Assembly: GCF_008639165.1 (NCBI RefSeq)
Contig: NZ_CP029197.1
Location: forward strand, 5,584,001 to 5,648,000
DNA from: Streptomyces venezuelae ATCC 10712
GTDB lineage: Bacteria; Actinomycetota; Actinomycetes; Streptomycetales; Streptomycetaceae
Reading direction: 5' to 3'
DNA length: 64,000 bases
Below the pieces are notes generated by a model. The model was not told the origin of the DNA. It did not search any database and worked only from the letters and a program-made list of their open reading frames with translations. The number at the start of each line of letters is the position of its first letter. Positions within the stretch are counted from its first letter, which is position 1. A program made the position numbers and the translations under genes. Below, piece by piece: positions 25,011 to 33,205 of the stretch.

Positions 25011-26012
25011 GTGGCCGAGCTGTTCTACGACGACGACGCCGACCTGTCCATCATCCAGGGCCGTAAGGTCGCGGTGATCGGTTACGGCAGCCAGGGCCAC
25101 GCCCACGCGCTGTCGCTCCGTGACTCCGGTGTCGACGTCCGCGTCGGTCTGCAGGAGGGCTCGAAGTCCAAGGCCAAGGCCGAGGAGCAGGGCCTGCGCG
25201 TCGTCTCCGTCGCCGAGGCGGCGGCCGAGGCCGACCTCATCATGATCCTCACCCCGGACCCGATCCAGGCCCAGGTCTACGAGGAGTCCATCAAGGACAA
25301 CCTGAAGGAGGGCGACGCGCTCTTCTTCGGCCACGGCCTGAACGTCCGTTACGGCTTCATCAAGGTGCCCGAGGGCGTCGACGTCGCCCTGGTCGCCCCG
25401 AAGGGCCCGGGCCACCTGGTCCGCCGTCAGTACGAGGAGGGCCGCGGCGTCCCGTGCATCGCGGCCGTCGAGCAGGACGCGACCGGCAACGCCTTCGCGC
25501 TGGCGCTCTCGTACGCCAAGGGCATCGGCGGCACCCGCGCCGGCGTCATCAAGACGACCTTCACCGAGGAGACCGAGACCGACCTGTTCGGTGAGCAGGC
25601 CGTCCTCTGCGGTGGCACCGCGGCGCTGGTCAAGGCGGGCTTCGAGACCCTGACCGAGGCCGGATACCAGCCGGAGATCGCGTACTTCGAGTGCCTCCAC
25701 GAGCTGAAGCTCATCGTCGACCTCATGTACGAGGGCGGCCTGGAGAAGATGCGCTGGTCGGTCTCCGAGACCGCCGAGTGGGGCGACTACGTCACGGGCC
25801 CGCGGATCATCACCGACGCCACCAAGGCCGAGATGAAGAAGGTCCTCGCGGAGATCCAGGACGGCACCTTCGCCAAGGAGTGGATGGCCGAGTACCACGG
25901 CGGCCTGAAGAAGTACAACGAGTACAAGACCCAGGACGCCAACCACCTCCTGGAGACCACCGGCAAGGAGCTGCGCAAGCTCATGAGCTGGGTCAACGAC
26001 GAGGAGGCGTAA
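25011..26012 (+). CDS. ilvC: Ketol-acid reductoisomerase, class I
   Basis: 333 residues from GTG 25011, with AAGGAG 6 bases upstream (24999-25004). The N-terminal Rossmann domain contains VAVIGYGSQGHAHALSLRDS. The all-helical catalytic domain carries the Mg-binding Asp/Glu pair around EETETDLFGEQAVLCGG and a second Glu in AYFECLHELKLIVDLMYEGG. This is the short (class I) enzyme that isomerises and reduces acetolactate with NADPH. A strong hairpin follows its stop. Confidence 0.98.
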   Translation: MAELFYDDDADLSIIQGRKVAVIGYGSQGHAHALSLRDSGVDVRVGLQEGSKSKAKAEEQGLRVVSVAEAAAEADLIMILTPDPIQAQVYEESIKDNLKEGDALFFGHGLNVRYGFIKVPEGVDVALVAPKGPGHLVRRQYEEGRGVPCIAAVEQDATGNAFALALSYAKGIGGTRAGVIKTTFTEETETDLFGEQAVLCGGTAALVKAGFETLTEAGYQPEIAYFECLHELKLIVDLMYEGGLEKMRWSVSETAEWGDYVTGPRIITDATKAEMKKVLAEIQDGTFAKEWMAEYHGGLKKYNEYKTQDANHLLETTGKELRKLMSWVNDEEA

Positions 26013-26024
26013 GCCTTCGGACGG

Positions 26025-26049
26025 GGGGCCGGACGGTGTGTCCGGCCCC
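26025..26049 (+). terminator. Terminator after ilvC
   Basis: Perfect 10-bp stem GGGGCCGGAC/GTCCGGCCCC with a 5-base loop, 12 bases after the ilvC stop. There is no clear T-run. It separates the ilvBNC unit from serA. Confidence 0.7.
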
Positions 26050-26059
26050 TCGTCACATC

Positions 26060-26078
26060 GTTGGACAGCCCGTCCAAC
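26060..26078. promoter_or_regulatory. Palindrome between ilvC and serA
   Basis: GTTGGAC and GTCCAAC are exact reverse complements around AGCCC. It follows the ilvC terminator and lies 173 bases before serA. The region up to serA contains no reading frame. It could be a serA operator or a weak second terminator. Confidence 0.4.
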
Positions 26079-26250
26079 CACGGACGGGTGATCCTTCCAA
26101 CGAGGCGCATGAACGGCGCCGCCACACCACTACACTGCTCAACAACATTCGCGTTCAGGCCCACAGCGTCGTGCGCTTTCACGCGGCAAGCCCCCTCCAC
26201 CGCCTGCGGCCGTCGGGACGGCCGTCCGCACTGGATCTGTGAGGACTCAC

Positions 26251-27840
26251 GTGAGCTCGAAACCCGTCGTACTCATCGCTGAAGAGCTGTCGCCCGCCAC
26301 CGTCGACGCCCTGGGCCCGGACTTCGAGATCCGGCACTGCAACGGCGCGGACCGCGCCGAACTGCTGCCCGCCATCGCCGACGTGGACGCGATCCTGGTC
26401 CGGTCCGCGACCAAGGTCGACGCCGAGGCCATCGCCGCCGCCGAGAAGCTGCGGGTCGTCGCCCGCGCCGGTGTCGGCCTGGACAACGTGGACGTCTCCG
26501 CCGCCACCAAGGCCGGCGTGATGGTCGTCAACGCCCCGACCTCCAACATCGTGACGGCGGCCGAGCTCGCCTGCGGTCTGCTCGTCGCCACCGCGCGCAA
26601 CATCCCGCAGGCCAACACCGCGCTGAAGAACGGCGAGTGGAAGCGCTCCAAGTACACCGGCGTCGAGCTGAGCGAGAAGACCCTCGGCGTCGTCGGCCTC
26701 GGCCGCATCGGTGTCCTGGTCGCCCAGCGCATGTCGGCCTTCGGCATGAAGATCGTCGCGTACGACCCCTACGTGCAGCCCGCCCGCGCCGCCCAGATGG
26801 GGGTGAAGCTGCTGGCCCTGGACGAGCTCCTGGAGGTCGCCGACTTCATCACCGTCCACCTGCCGAAGACCCCGGAGACCCTCGGTCTCATCGGTGACGA
26901 GGCGCTGCACAAGGTCAAGCCCTCGGTCCGCATCGTCAACGCCGCGCGCGGCGGGATCGTGGACGAGGCCGCGCTGTACACGGCGCTCAAGGAGGGCCGG
27001 GTCGCCGGCGCCGGCCTCGACGTGTACGCGAAGGAGCCCTGCACGGACTCCCCGCTCTTCGAGCTCGACCAGGTCGTCTGCACCCCGCACCTCGGCGCCT
27101 CGACGGACGAGGCCCAGGAGAAGGCGGGCATCGCCGTCGCCCGCTCGGTGCGCCTGGCGCTCGCCGGCGAGCTGGTCCCGGACGCGGTCAACGTCCAGGG
27201 CGGTGTCATCGCCGAGGACGTGAAGCCGGGTCTGCCGCTCGCCGAGAAGCTCGGCCGGATCTTCACCGCGCTCGCGGGCGAGGTCGCGGCCCGGCTCGAC
27301 GTCGAGGTGTACGGCGAGATCACCCAGCACGACGTGAAGGTGCTCGAACTCTCCGCGCTCAAGGGCGTGTTCGAGGACGTGGTCGACGAGACCGTGTCGT
27401 ACGTCAACGCCCCGCTGTTCGCGCAGGAGCGCGGTGTCGAGGTGCGGCTGACCACGAGCTCCGAGTCGCCCGACCACCGCAACGTGGTCACCGTGCGCGG
27501 CACCCTGGCGAACGGCGAGGAGGTCGCGGTCTCCGGCACGCTGGCCGGCCCCAAGCACCTCCAGAAGATCGTCGCGGTCGGCGACTACGACGTGGACCTG
27601 GCGCTCGCCGACCACATGGTCGTGCTGCGCTACGAGGACCGCCCGGGTGTCGTCGGCACGGTCGGCCGGATCCTCGGCGAGGCCGGTCTGAACATCGCCG
27701 GCATGCAGGTGTCCCGCGCGGAGGAGGGCGGCGAGGCGCTCGTCGTGCTCACCGTGGACGACACGCTCCCGGCGCCGGTGCTCGCGGAGATCGCGGCGGA
27801 GATCGGCGCCACCTCGGCCCGCTCGGTCAACCTGATCTGA
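26251..27840 (+). CDS. serA: D-3-phosphoglycerate dehydrogenase with ASB and ACT domains
   Basis: 529 residues from GTG 26251, with GAGGA 6 bases upstream; GTG 26239 is an alternative. Substrate and NAD domains: VVARAGVGLDNVDVSAATK, TLGVVGLGRIGVLVAQRM, catalytic Arg in IVNAARGGIVDE, Glu in YAKEPCTDSPLF, His in VCTPHLGASTDEAQ. Residues ~320-450 are the allosteric substrate-binding domain and ~455-529 the ACT domain (MVVLRYEDRPGVVGTVGRIL) that gives serine feedback. It is the first enzyme of phosphoserine synthesis. Its position beside ilvC is typical of Streptomyces. Confidence 0.98.
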   Translation: MSSKPVVLIAEELSPATVDALGPDFEIRHCNGADRAELLPAIADVDAILVRSATKVDAEAIAAAEKLRVVARAGVGLDNVDVSAATKAGVMVVNAPTSNIVTAAELACGLLVATARNIPQANTALKNGEWKRSKYTGVELSEKTLGVVGLGRIGVLVAQRMSAFGMKIVAYDPYVQPARAAQMGVKLLALDELLEVADFITVHLPKTPETLGLIGDEALHKVKPSVRIVNAARGGIVDEAALYTALKEGRVAGAGLDVYAKEPCTDSPLFELDQVVCTPHLGASTDEAQEKAGIAVARSVRLALAGELVPDAVNVQGGVIAEDVKPGLPLAEKLGRIFTALAGEVAARLDVEVYGEITQHDVKVLELSALKGVFEDVVDETVSYVNAPLFAQERGVEVRLTTSSESPDHRNVVTVRGTLANGEEVAVSGTLAGPKHLQKIVAVGDYDVDLALADHMVVLRYEDRPGVVGTVGRILGEAGLNIAGMQVSRAEEGGEALVVLTVDDTLPAPVLAEIAAEIGATSARSVNLI

Positions 27841-27871
27841 CGTACGGCCCCGGCAGCACCCCGTACCCGGC

Positions 27872-27904
27872 CGATAGACGCCCGTCTTATACGAACGTCT
27901 ATCG
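27872..27904. promoter_or_regulatory. Operator-like inverted repeat before TetR gene
   Basis: CGATAGACG (27872-27880) and CGTCTATCG (27896-27904) are exact reverse complements, 15 bases apart, ending 18 bases before the TetR ATG. The inner sequence also contains CGTCT and CGAACG. Such long dyads immediately upstream of TetR genes are usually autoregulatory. Confidence 0.7.
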
Positions 27905-27922
27905 ACCGGGTACAGTGCTGTC

Positions 27923-28498
27923 ATGGGACACAAGGAAGACCTGCTCGAAGGCGCCAAGCGCTGCCTCCTGGAGAAGGGGTACGGCCGGACCACGGCCCGC
28001 GACATCGTCGCCGCCTCCGGCACCAACCTCGCCTCCATCGGCTACCACTACGGCTCCAAGGACGCCCTGCTCCAGCAGGCCTTCCTGGCCCTCACCGAGG
28101 AGTGGGGCGAGGCCGTCGGCCCGGCCGGCTCCGGCGAGGAGAAGCAGGAGCTGCCGGCCGACCCGTACCAGCGCTTCCACGCCGTCTGGCAGCAGGTCAT
28201 CGGCGCGGCCGAGGCCAGCCGGCCCGTCTGGAAGCTGCAGACGGAGGTCGTCACCCGGCTCGACGACGACGAGAAGCTCCGCGAGGCCATCAAGGAGCCC
28301 CAGCGCGAGGGCCGGCTCGGCATGGCCGAGGGGATGCTCGGCATCGACCCGGAGGCGGAGCCGGAGAAGGCCCGGGTCGCCGGACTGCTCTGCCAGGCCC
28401 TGGCCGCCGGGGTGATGATCCAGTGGATGGTCGACCCGGAGACGGCACCGAGCGCCGACGACCTCACCGAGGGGCTCAAGGTCCTGATGGGGGAGTGA
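27923..28498 (+). CDS. TetR/AcrR-family regulator
   Basis: 191 residues. The N-terminal helix-turn-helix is canonical: AKRCLLEKGYGRTTARDIVAASGTNLASIGYHYGSKDALLQQAF at ~residues 10-53, split here only for description. The C-terminal ligand domain is typical of actinobacterial members (AVWQQVIGAAEASRPVWKLQ, LLCQALAAGVMIQWMVDPE). It is convergent with the DUF1266 genes and follows serA by 82 bases, a region holding the dyad. No effector transporter adjoins it, so its regulon lies elsewhere or is itself only. Confidence 0.93.
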   Translation: MGHKEDLLEGAKRCLLEKGYGRTTARDIVAASGTNLASIGYHYGSKDALLQQAFLALTEEWGEAVGPAGSGEEKQELPADPYQRFHAVWQQVIGAAEASRPVWKLQTEVVTRLDDDEKLREAIKEPQREGRLGMAEGMLGIDPEAEPEKARVAGLLCQALAAGVMIQWMVDPETAPSADDLTEGLKVLMGE

Positions 28499-28508
28499 CG
28501 GGACCGGC

Positions 28509-29681
28509 TCAGCGCCACGGGATGTTGCGCCAGGGGCTGCCCTCGTGCGCCGTCAGGGCGCGGTGGGCGGCCACGTTCTGCTCGTGGAACCGGCCGTACT
28601 CCTCCCCGTCGAACCGCAGCACCCGACCCAGCGCGTACCCCGCCGAGTACTCCTCCCACGACCCGTACGCCGACCGGGCCAGCGCCCCCGCGTGCACGAT
28701 CGCCTGTTCCGCCTCGGGGGGCGCGCAGAAGCGGGCCGACAGGCCCCAGCGGGTGAGGTTCACCGCCCGCCCGTAGTCGTACGCGACCGTCCTGCGCACC
28801 CGGCCCTCCGGCGGCAGCAGCCCCTCGGCCCGGAACCGGGCCTCGTAGCGCACGATGCGGCGTACGAGCTCCTCGATGTGCCGCACCGCCGCCGGGCCCG
28901 CGCCCAGGTCCTGGGCGTGTCCCGCGGCCGTCTCGCGCCACTCGTCGGGCGAGGGCACCGCACCGCGCGCGAGACGCAGCTCCTCACGGACCCGGAGGGC
29001 GAAGTCCGGCTCGGGCGGGCTGTTGCGCCCGTCGAGGAGCGCGTCGAGCTGCTTGCGCCAGCCGGCCCGGTCGGTGACGCCCCAGCCTTCGCGGAGGGTG
29101 TCGAGCTCGTGGGTGTAGCCCATGTAGACGGAGCCGACGTCGTTCCAGGGGACGCCGTTGCCGAAGGCCAGATGACCGCCGCAGGCGAGGCCGAAGGCGA
29201 GCGGCCCGTGCAGCGGCCCGTGGCGCAGCGCCACCAGCCGGTCGCCCGACCCCCGCTCCCGCTCCGCGTACGCGCGCAGCCATCCCGCGCGGTGCTCGGG
29301 CGTGGTGGGCAGCAGCAGCTGCGCGGGCGTGCCGCTGTTGACCGCGAGGAGGAGACGGTGGTCGGACCAGCCGAACTCGGCGACCCAGCGGAGGGTGACC
29401 GCGTGGAACACCCACTCCGGATGCCAGGGCGGCAGCATCCCGCGGGTGAGGAGCGCCCGCGCGACGAGCCCCTTCGGCAGCTGCTGGGGCGGCCAGTAGA
29501 CGTTGTCCGGGCGGGCGTCCACGTCGGACTTGAGGGCGCCGATGAACAGCTCGGCGTCCGCGAGGACACGGATCTGCTCCGCGAAGTCGCCGCGCAGCCC
29601 CGCCTCGTGAAGCAGCTGCTCGGTCTCGGACGGCGGGGTCCAGGGGGCGCCCTGCGGCGCGGGCTTGCGGCGGGGGTTCAT
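28509..29681 (-). CDS. DUF1266 protein, second of a tandem pair
   Basis: 390 residues from ATG 29681. The N-terminal half (SETEQLLHEAGLRGDFAEQIRVLADAELF, LLTRGMLPPWHPEWVFHAVTL) resembles SseB-like or enhanced-serine-sensitivity segments. The C-terminal ~190 residues are DUF1266 (FGNGVPWNDVGSVYMGYT, EELVRRIVRYEARFRAEGLL, VAYDYGRAVNLTRWGLSARF). It overlaps the upstream paralogue by ATGA (29678-29681). Function of the family is unknown. Confidence 0.85.
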   Translation of the reverse strand: MNPRRKPAPQGAPWTPPSETEQLLHEAGLRGDFAEQIRVLADAELFIGALKSDVDARPDNVYWPPQQLPKGLVARALLTRGMLPPWHPEWVFHAVTLRWVAEFGWSDHRLLLAVNSGTPAQLLLPTTPEHRAGWLRAYAERERGSGDRLVALRHGPLHGPLAFGLACGGHLAFGNGVPWNDVGSVYMGYTHELDTLREGWGVTDRAGWRKQLDALLDGRNSPPEPDFALRVREELRLARGAVPSPDEWRETAAGHAQDLGAGPAAVRHIEELVRRIVRYEARFRAEGLLPPEGRVRRTVAYDYGRAVNLTRWGLSARFCAPPEAEQAIVHAGALARSAYGSWEEYSAGYALGRVLRFDGEEYGRFHEQNVAAHRALTAHEGSPWRNIPWR

Positions 29682-30829
29682 GACCACGGGATGTTCCGGT
29701 AGGGGCTCGAAGGGTCCTGGGTGAGGGCGCGGTGGAGGGCGAGCGACTCCTGGTACATCGGCTCGGGGTCGCCCTCGTCGAAGTGGATCAGCCGGGCGAG
29801 GACGTAGCCGAGCGAGAACTCCTCCCAGGAGCCGTACGTCCGCCGGGCGGCTTCGAGGACCCTCAGGACGGACTCCTCGGCCTCCTGCGGATCGCAGTAC
29901 CGGGCGCCGAGCGCGAGCCGTACGACGTTCACGGCGCGGCCGTGGTCGAAGGCGGCGAGGGTGTCGACCCGGCCGCCCGGCGGCAGCAGGCCGTCGGCGC
30001 GGAACCGCTCCTCGTAGTGGGTGATCCGGCGCAGGAACTCCCTGGCCTCCGCCGGGTCCTCGCCGTAGCGGTCGTCCCGCTCGGACGCGGTGCCGACCGC
30101 CGCCGCCCACTGCTCGCCGCTGGGCGCCGCGCCCAGCCGGGCGGTCAGGGTGCGCCTGATCCCCAGGACGGACTCGGGGACCCGGCCGACGAGCCGGGTG
30201 GCGATCAGGGTCCGCAGCGTGTCCCGGAAGTCCGCCCGGTGGTGGACGGCCCAGGGGTGGCGCAGCCGGGCGACGTCGGAGGGGTAGTCCTCGTACTGGG
30301 CGCGGAGCCCGTTCCACACCAGGCCGTTGAGCACGGCGAGGTGCGCGCCGAGCGCGAGGGCGTGCGCGACCGGTCCGTGCAGCTGCTCTCCGGCGTGGGT
30401 GAGCAGCCGCAGCCGGGCGGGTCCGCCGCCCCGCGCGCCCGCCTCCTGCCAGGCCCGCCGGTCGGCGGCCCGGGCGGGGAGCGCGGCCTCGTAGGGGGTG
30501 CCCGGGTTGACCGCGAGCCACCACCGGTCGTGCTGCCAGGCGGCGGCGAGCCGGGGAAGCGTGGTCTGCTGGAACACCCAGTCGGGGTGCCAGGGCGGCA
30601 GCATGCCCTCGGTCAGCACGGGTACGACGGTGCGCCGGGCGGCCTTGTCGCGCTGGGAGGGGAGGGGCGGGACGTACCCGGGGGCGTCGGCGTGCACCCG
30701 GGCCTGGAGCACGTAGAGGCGGGCCCCGCCGAGGACGTCAAGGACGGCCGCCCGGTCGCCGCGGGCCCCCGCCTCGTACAGCAGTCGCTCCGTCCGCGTC
30801 GGCGCCGCCGCCCAACTCCCCGTGGTCAT
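29678..30829 (-). CDS. DUF1266 protein, first of a tandem pair
   Basis: 383 residues, collinear with the downstream protein: RTERLLYEAGARGDRAAVLDVLGGARLYV, LTEGMLPPWHPDWVFQQTTL, LHGPVAHALALGAHLAVLNGLVWN, HGRAVNVVRLALGARYCDPQEAEESV, and the shared C-terminal ending YRNIPWS versus WRNIPWR. The two evidently arose by gene duplication and are translationally coupled. The conserved aromatic/His segments might form a binding pocket. No signal peptide or membrane helix is seen. Confidence 0.85.
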   Translation of the reverse strand: MTTGSWAAAPTRTERLLYEAGARGDRAAVLDVLGGARLYVLQARVHADAPGYVPPLPSQRDKAARRTVVPVLTEGMLPPWHPDWVFQQTTLPRLAAAWQHDRWWLAVNPGTPYEAALPARAADRRAWQEAGARGGGPARLRLLTHAGEQLHGPVAHALALGAHLAVLNGLVWNGLRAQYEDYPSDVARLRHPWAVHHRADFRDTLRTLIATRLVGRVPESVLGIRRTLTARLGAAPSGEQWAAAVGTASERDDRYGEDPAEAREFLRRITHYEERFRADGLLPPGGRVDTLAAFDHGRAVNVVRLALGARYCDPQEAEESVLRVLEAARRTYGSWEEFSLGYVLARLIHFDEGDPEPMYQESLALHRALTQDPSSPYRNIPWS

Positions 30830-30952
30830 GGGGAGATCCTATAAACCGGCTCGCAGGGGCGGTCGTTCGGCGGTGACAACCGGGCGGTCGAGCGGGGCGG
30901 TCGGAGCCTCGCGGTCGGAGCCGGCCGTCAGGGCAGGCGTCAGCGCAGGGCG

Positions 30953-32065
30953 TCAGAGCCGGGCGGACTTCAGGGACATGTGGAGCAGCAGCCGGTCCTC
31001 GCCGTCGTCCAGGTCGAGGCCGGTGAGCTGCTCGACCCGGGACAGCCGGTAGTAGAGGGTCTGGCGGTGGATGCCCAGGGCCGCCGCCGTGCGGCCCGCC
31101 TGGCCGGCGTTGTCGAGGAACACCTCGGCGGTGCGGGCCAGTTCGGCGTGGGCGGGGACGATCAGCGGGGCGACGGCCGGGTCGATCTCGGGGTGGTAGA
31201 GCGCGGCGAGCAGCCGGTACGGGCCGATCCCGGTCCACTCCGCGACCGGGCCGAGGGACGGCTGCGCGGTGGCGGCGCGGGCCGCCGTGTTGGCCTCGCG
31301 CCAGGCCGCCGGAAGCTCCGTGAGGCCCCGGCGGGGGTTCGCGATGCCGGCCGGGGCGGCGGCGCGCAGCCGGTCGGCGACCGTGTGGGCGGGGGAGAGG
31401 TCCTCGGCCGTGCGCAGCCGGACGAGGACGGCGAGGGACGCGCCCTCCGGGAGCGTGGTGACGGCCGCCGCGGCGGGGACCGACCGGATCGAGGGGGCCT
31501 CGCCCTGCCAGGGCGTCACACAGACGAGGGTGTGCAGCCCGTCCGCGCTGGGCCCGAGGGCCACCCGCAGGGCCGCGACGGCCATGTCGCTCTGCCAGCC
31601 GCGCCCGGCGGTCAGGACCGCGGCGAACTCGCGGGACAGGTCGGCGTCGGCGCGCTCCTCGTCGGCGAGGAGGCCGCCGATCCGGGTGGCGACCTCCATC
31701 GCGGCGGTCAGCTGGGCGGGGCTGGGGCCGGGCTCGGCGTCCAGCAGCCAGACGTATCCGAGGACGACGCCCCGGTGGCGTACGGGCAGACAGAGCCGGT
31801 CCCGGAAGACCCCGGCGTCCGGGGCGGCCGGGATGCGGACCGGGCCGGTCGCCCGGGTGATGCCGAAGCCCTCGAACCAGGCGCGGACCGCCGGGGTGGA
31901 CTTGCGGGTCAGGATCGACCGGGTCCTGACCGGGTCCATGGCGGTGTCGTCGTCGCTGTCGTGGGCGCCGAAGGCGATCAGGCCGAAATCGCGGTTCTCC
32001 AGCGTCGCCGGCGCGCCGAGCAGCGCGGAGATCTCGTCGACCAGGTCTTGGTAATCGCCCTTCAC
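30953..32065 (-). CDS. PucR-family regulator, probable activator of proline catabolism
   Basis: 370 residues from GTG 32065 (VKGDYQDLVDEISALLGAPATLENRD); an upstream GTG at 32113 is less likely because it would overlap the palindrome. It has a GAF-like N-terminal sensor (~residues 15-150) and a C-terminal PucR helix-turn-helix (ELARTAEVFLDNAGQAGRTAAALGIHRQTLYYRLSRVEQLTG in two parts). It is divergent from pruB-pruA. Related regulators next to proline dehydrogenase genes activate them in response to proline; that role here is inferred. Confidence 0.9.
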   Translation of the reverse strand: MKGDYQDLVDEISALLGAPATLENRDFGLIAFGAHDSDDDTAMDPVRTRSILTRKSTPAVRAWFEGFGITRATGPVRIPAAPDAGVFRDRLCLPVRHRGVVLGYVWLLDAEPGPSPAQLTAAMEVATRIGGLLADEERADADLSREFAAVLTAGRGWQSDMAVAALRVALGPSADGLHTLVCVTPWQGEAPSIRSVPAAAAVTTLPEGASLAVLVRLRTAEDLSPAHTVADRLRAAAPAGIANPRRGLTELPAAWREANTAARAATAQPSLGPVAEWTGIGPYRLLAALYHPEIDPAVAPLIVPAHAELARTAEVFLDNAGQAGRTAAALGIHRQTLYYRLSRVEQLTGLDLDDGEDRLLLHMSLKSARL

Positions 32066-32082
32066 AGCGCCATTCTCGCACC

Positions 32083-32104
32083 CTCTCAGACATATGTATG
32101 AGAG
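32083..32104. promoter_or_regulatory. 22-bp near-perfect palindrome in the PucR/pruB intergenic region
   Basis: CTCTCA and TGAGAG enclose ACATATGT, itself a palindrome. Only the two flanking bases G32089 and A32098 fail to pair. It lies 18 bases upstream of the regulator GTG and 145 before pruB. The AT-rich core in GC-rich DNA and the position make it the best candidate operator for the PucR protein. Confidence 0.7.
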
Positions 32105-32248
32105 CGCGCCCACGGATGCGTGACAGCTGTAGATGGCGGACGATCGGAGCGATCCATAGGTTTCACGGTGGTTCTTCGTGCTGTTCCCGATTCCTTACGA
32201 AAGATCGGGTAAGGCACCCTTCGTCACCCTGTCCTTCTGGAGGTCCCC

Positions 32249-33175
32249 GTGCTGGGTCCCGTGATCCTCGCCGCGTCGCGCAGCGACAAGATGCGCCGTT
32301 TCGTGTCGGCCGCCCCCGGGACCAAGCAGGTCGTCGCCCGCTTCATCGCCGGTCAGACGGTTGAGGACGTCGTCCCGATCGTCCAGGAGCTGAGCGAGCG
32401 CGGCCTGGAGGTCACCCTCGACGTCGTCGGTGAGGACATCACCACCGTCGAGCAGTCGTACGCCGCCCGGGACGCGTACCTGGAGCTCATCGGCCGGCTC
32501 AAGGAGCTGGGTCTCGGCGAGCGCGCCGAGATGTCCGTGAAGCTGTCGATGTTCGGCCAGTCGCTGGAGAACGGGCACGAGCTGGCCCTCGCGAACGTCC
32601 GGCCGGTCGTCGCGGCCGCCGCCGAGATCGGCACCACGGTCACCCTGGACGCCGAGGACCACACCACCCTCGACTCGATGTTCGCCATCCACGAGGAGCT
32701 GCGGAAGGACTTCCCGCAGACCGGCTGCGTCATCCAGGCGTACCTCTTCCGCACCGAGGACGACGCCCGCCGCCTCGCCGCGAACGGCTCCCGCGTCCGC
32801 ATCGTGAAGGGCGCCTACAAGGAGCCCGCCTCCGTCGCCATCCAGGACAAGCCCGAGATCGACAAGGCGTACGTCCGGATCATGAAGATCCTGATGGACG
32901 GCGAGGGCTACCCGATGATCGGCTCCCACGACCCGCGCCTGATCTCCATCGGCCAGGAGCTCGCCCGCCGCGCCGGGCGCAAGCTGGACGAGTACGAGTT
33001 CCAGATGCTGTACGGCATCCGCAGCGAGGAGCAGAACCGGCTGGCCGCCGAGGGGCACCGCATGCGCGTCTACACCGCGTACGGCACCGACTGGTACGGC
33101 TACTTCATGCGCCGCCTCGCGGAGAAGCCGGCCAACCTCCTCTTCTTCGTCCGCTCCATCCTCACCAAGGGCTGA
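32249..33175 (+). CDS. pruB: Proline dehydrogenase, monofunctional
   Basis: 308 residues from GTG 32249, with GGAGG 5 bases upstream. FAD TIM-barrel enzyme: EMSVKLSMFGQSL, VTLDAEDHTTLDSMFAI, CVIQAYLFRTEDDARRLA, IVKGAYKEPASVAIQ, MIGSHDPRLISIGQELA and YEFQMLYGIRSEEQNRLA are the usual substrate and flavin contacts. It oxidises L-proline to pyrroline-5-carboxylate, feeding electrons to the respiratory chain. It is the first gene of a two-gene operon, 30 bases before pruA. Confidence 0.97.
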   Translation: MLGPVILAASRSDKMRRFVSAAPGTKQVVARFIAGQTVEDVVPIVQELSERGLEVTLDVVGEDITTVEQSYAARDAYLELIGRLKELGLGERAEMSVKLSMFGQSLENGHELALANVRPVVAAAAEIGTTVTLDAEDHTTLDSMFAIHEELRKDFPQTGCVIQAYLFRTEDDARRLAANGSRVRIVKGAYKEPASVAIQDKPEIDKAYVRIMKILMDGEGYPMIGSHDPRLISIGQELARRAGRKLDEYEFQMLYGIRSEEQNRLAAEGHRMRVYTAYGTDWYGYFMRRLAEKPANLLFFVRSILTKG

Positions 33176-33205
33176 GCCCACCTCTCACAAGGAGTATCGA
33201 GACTT

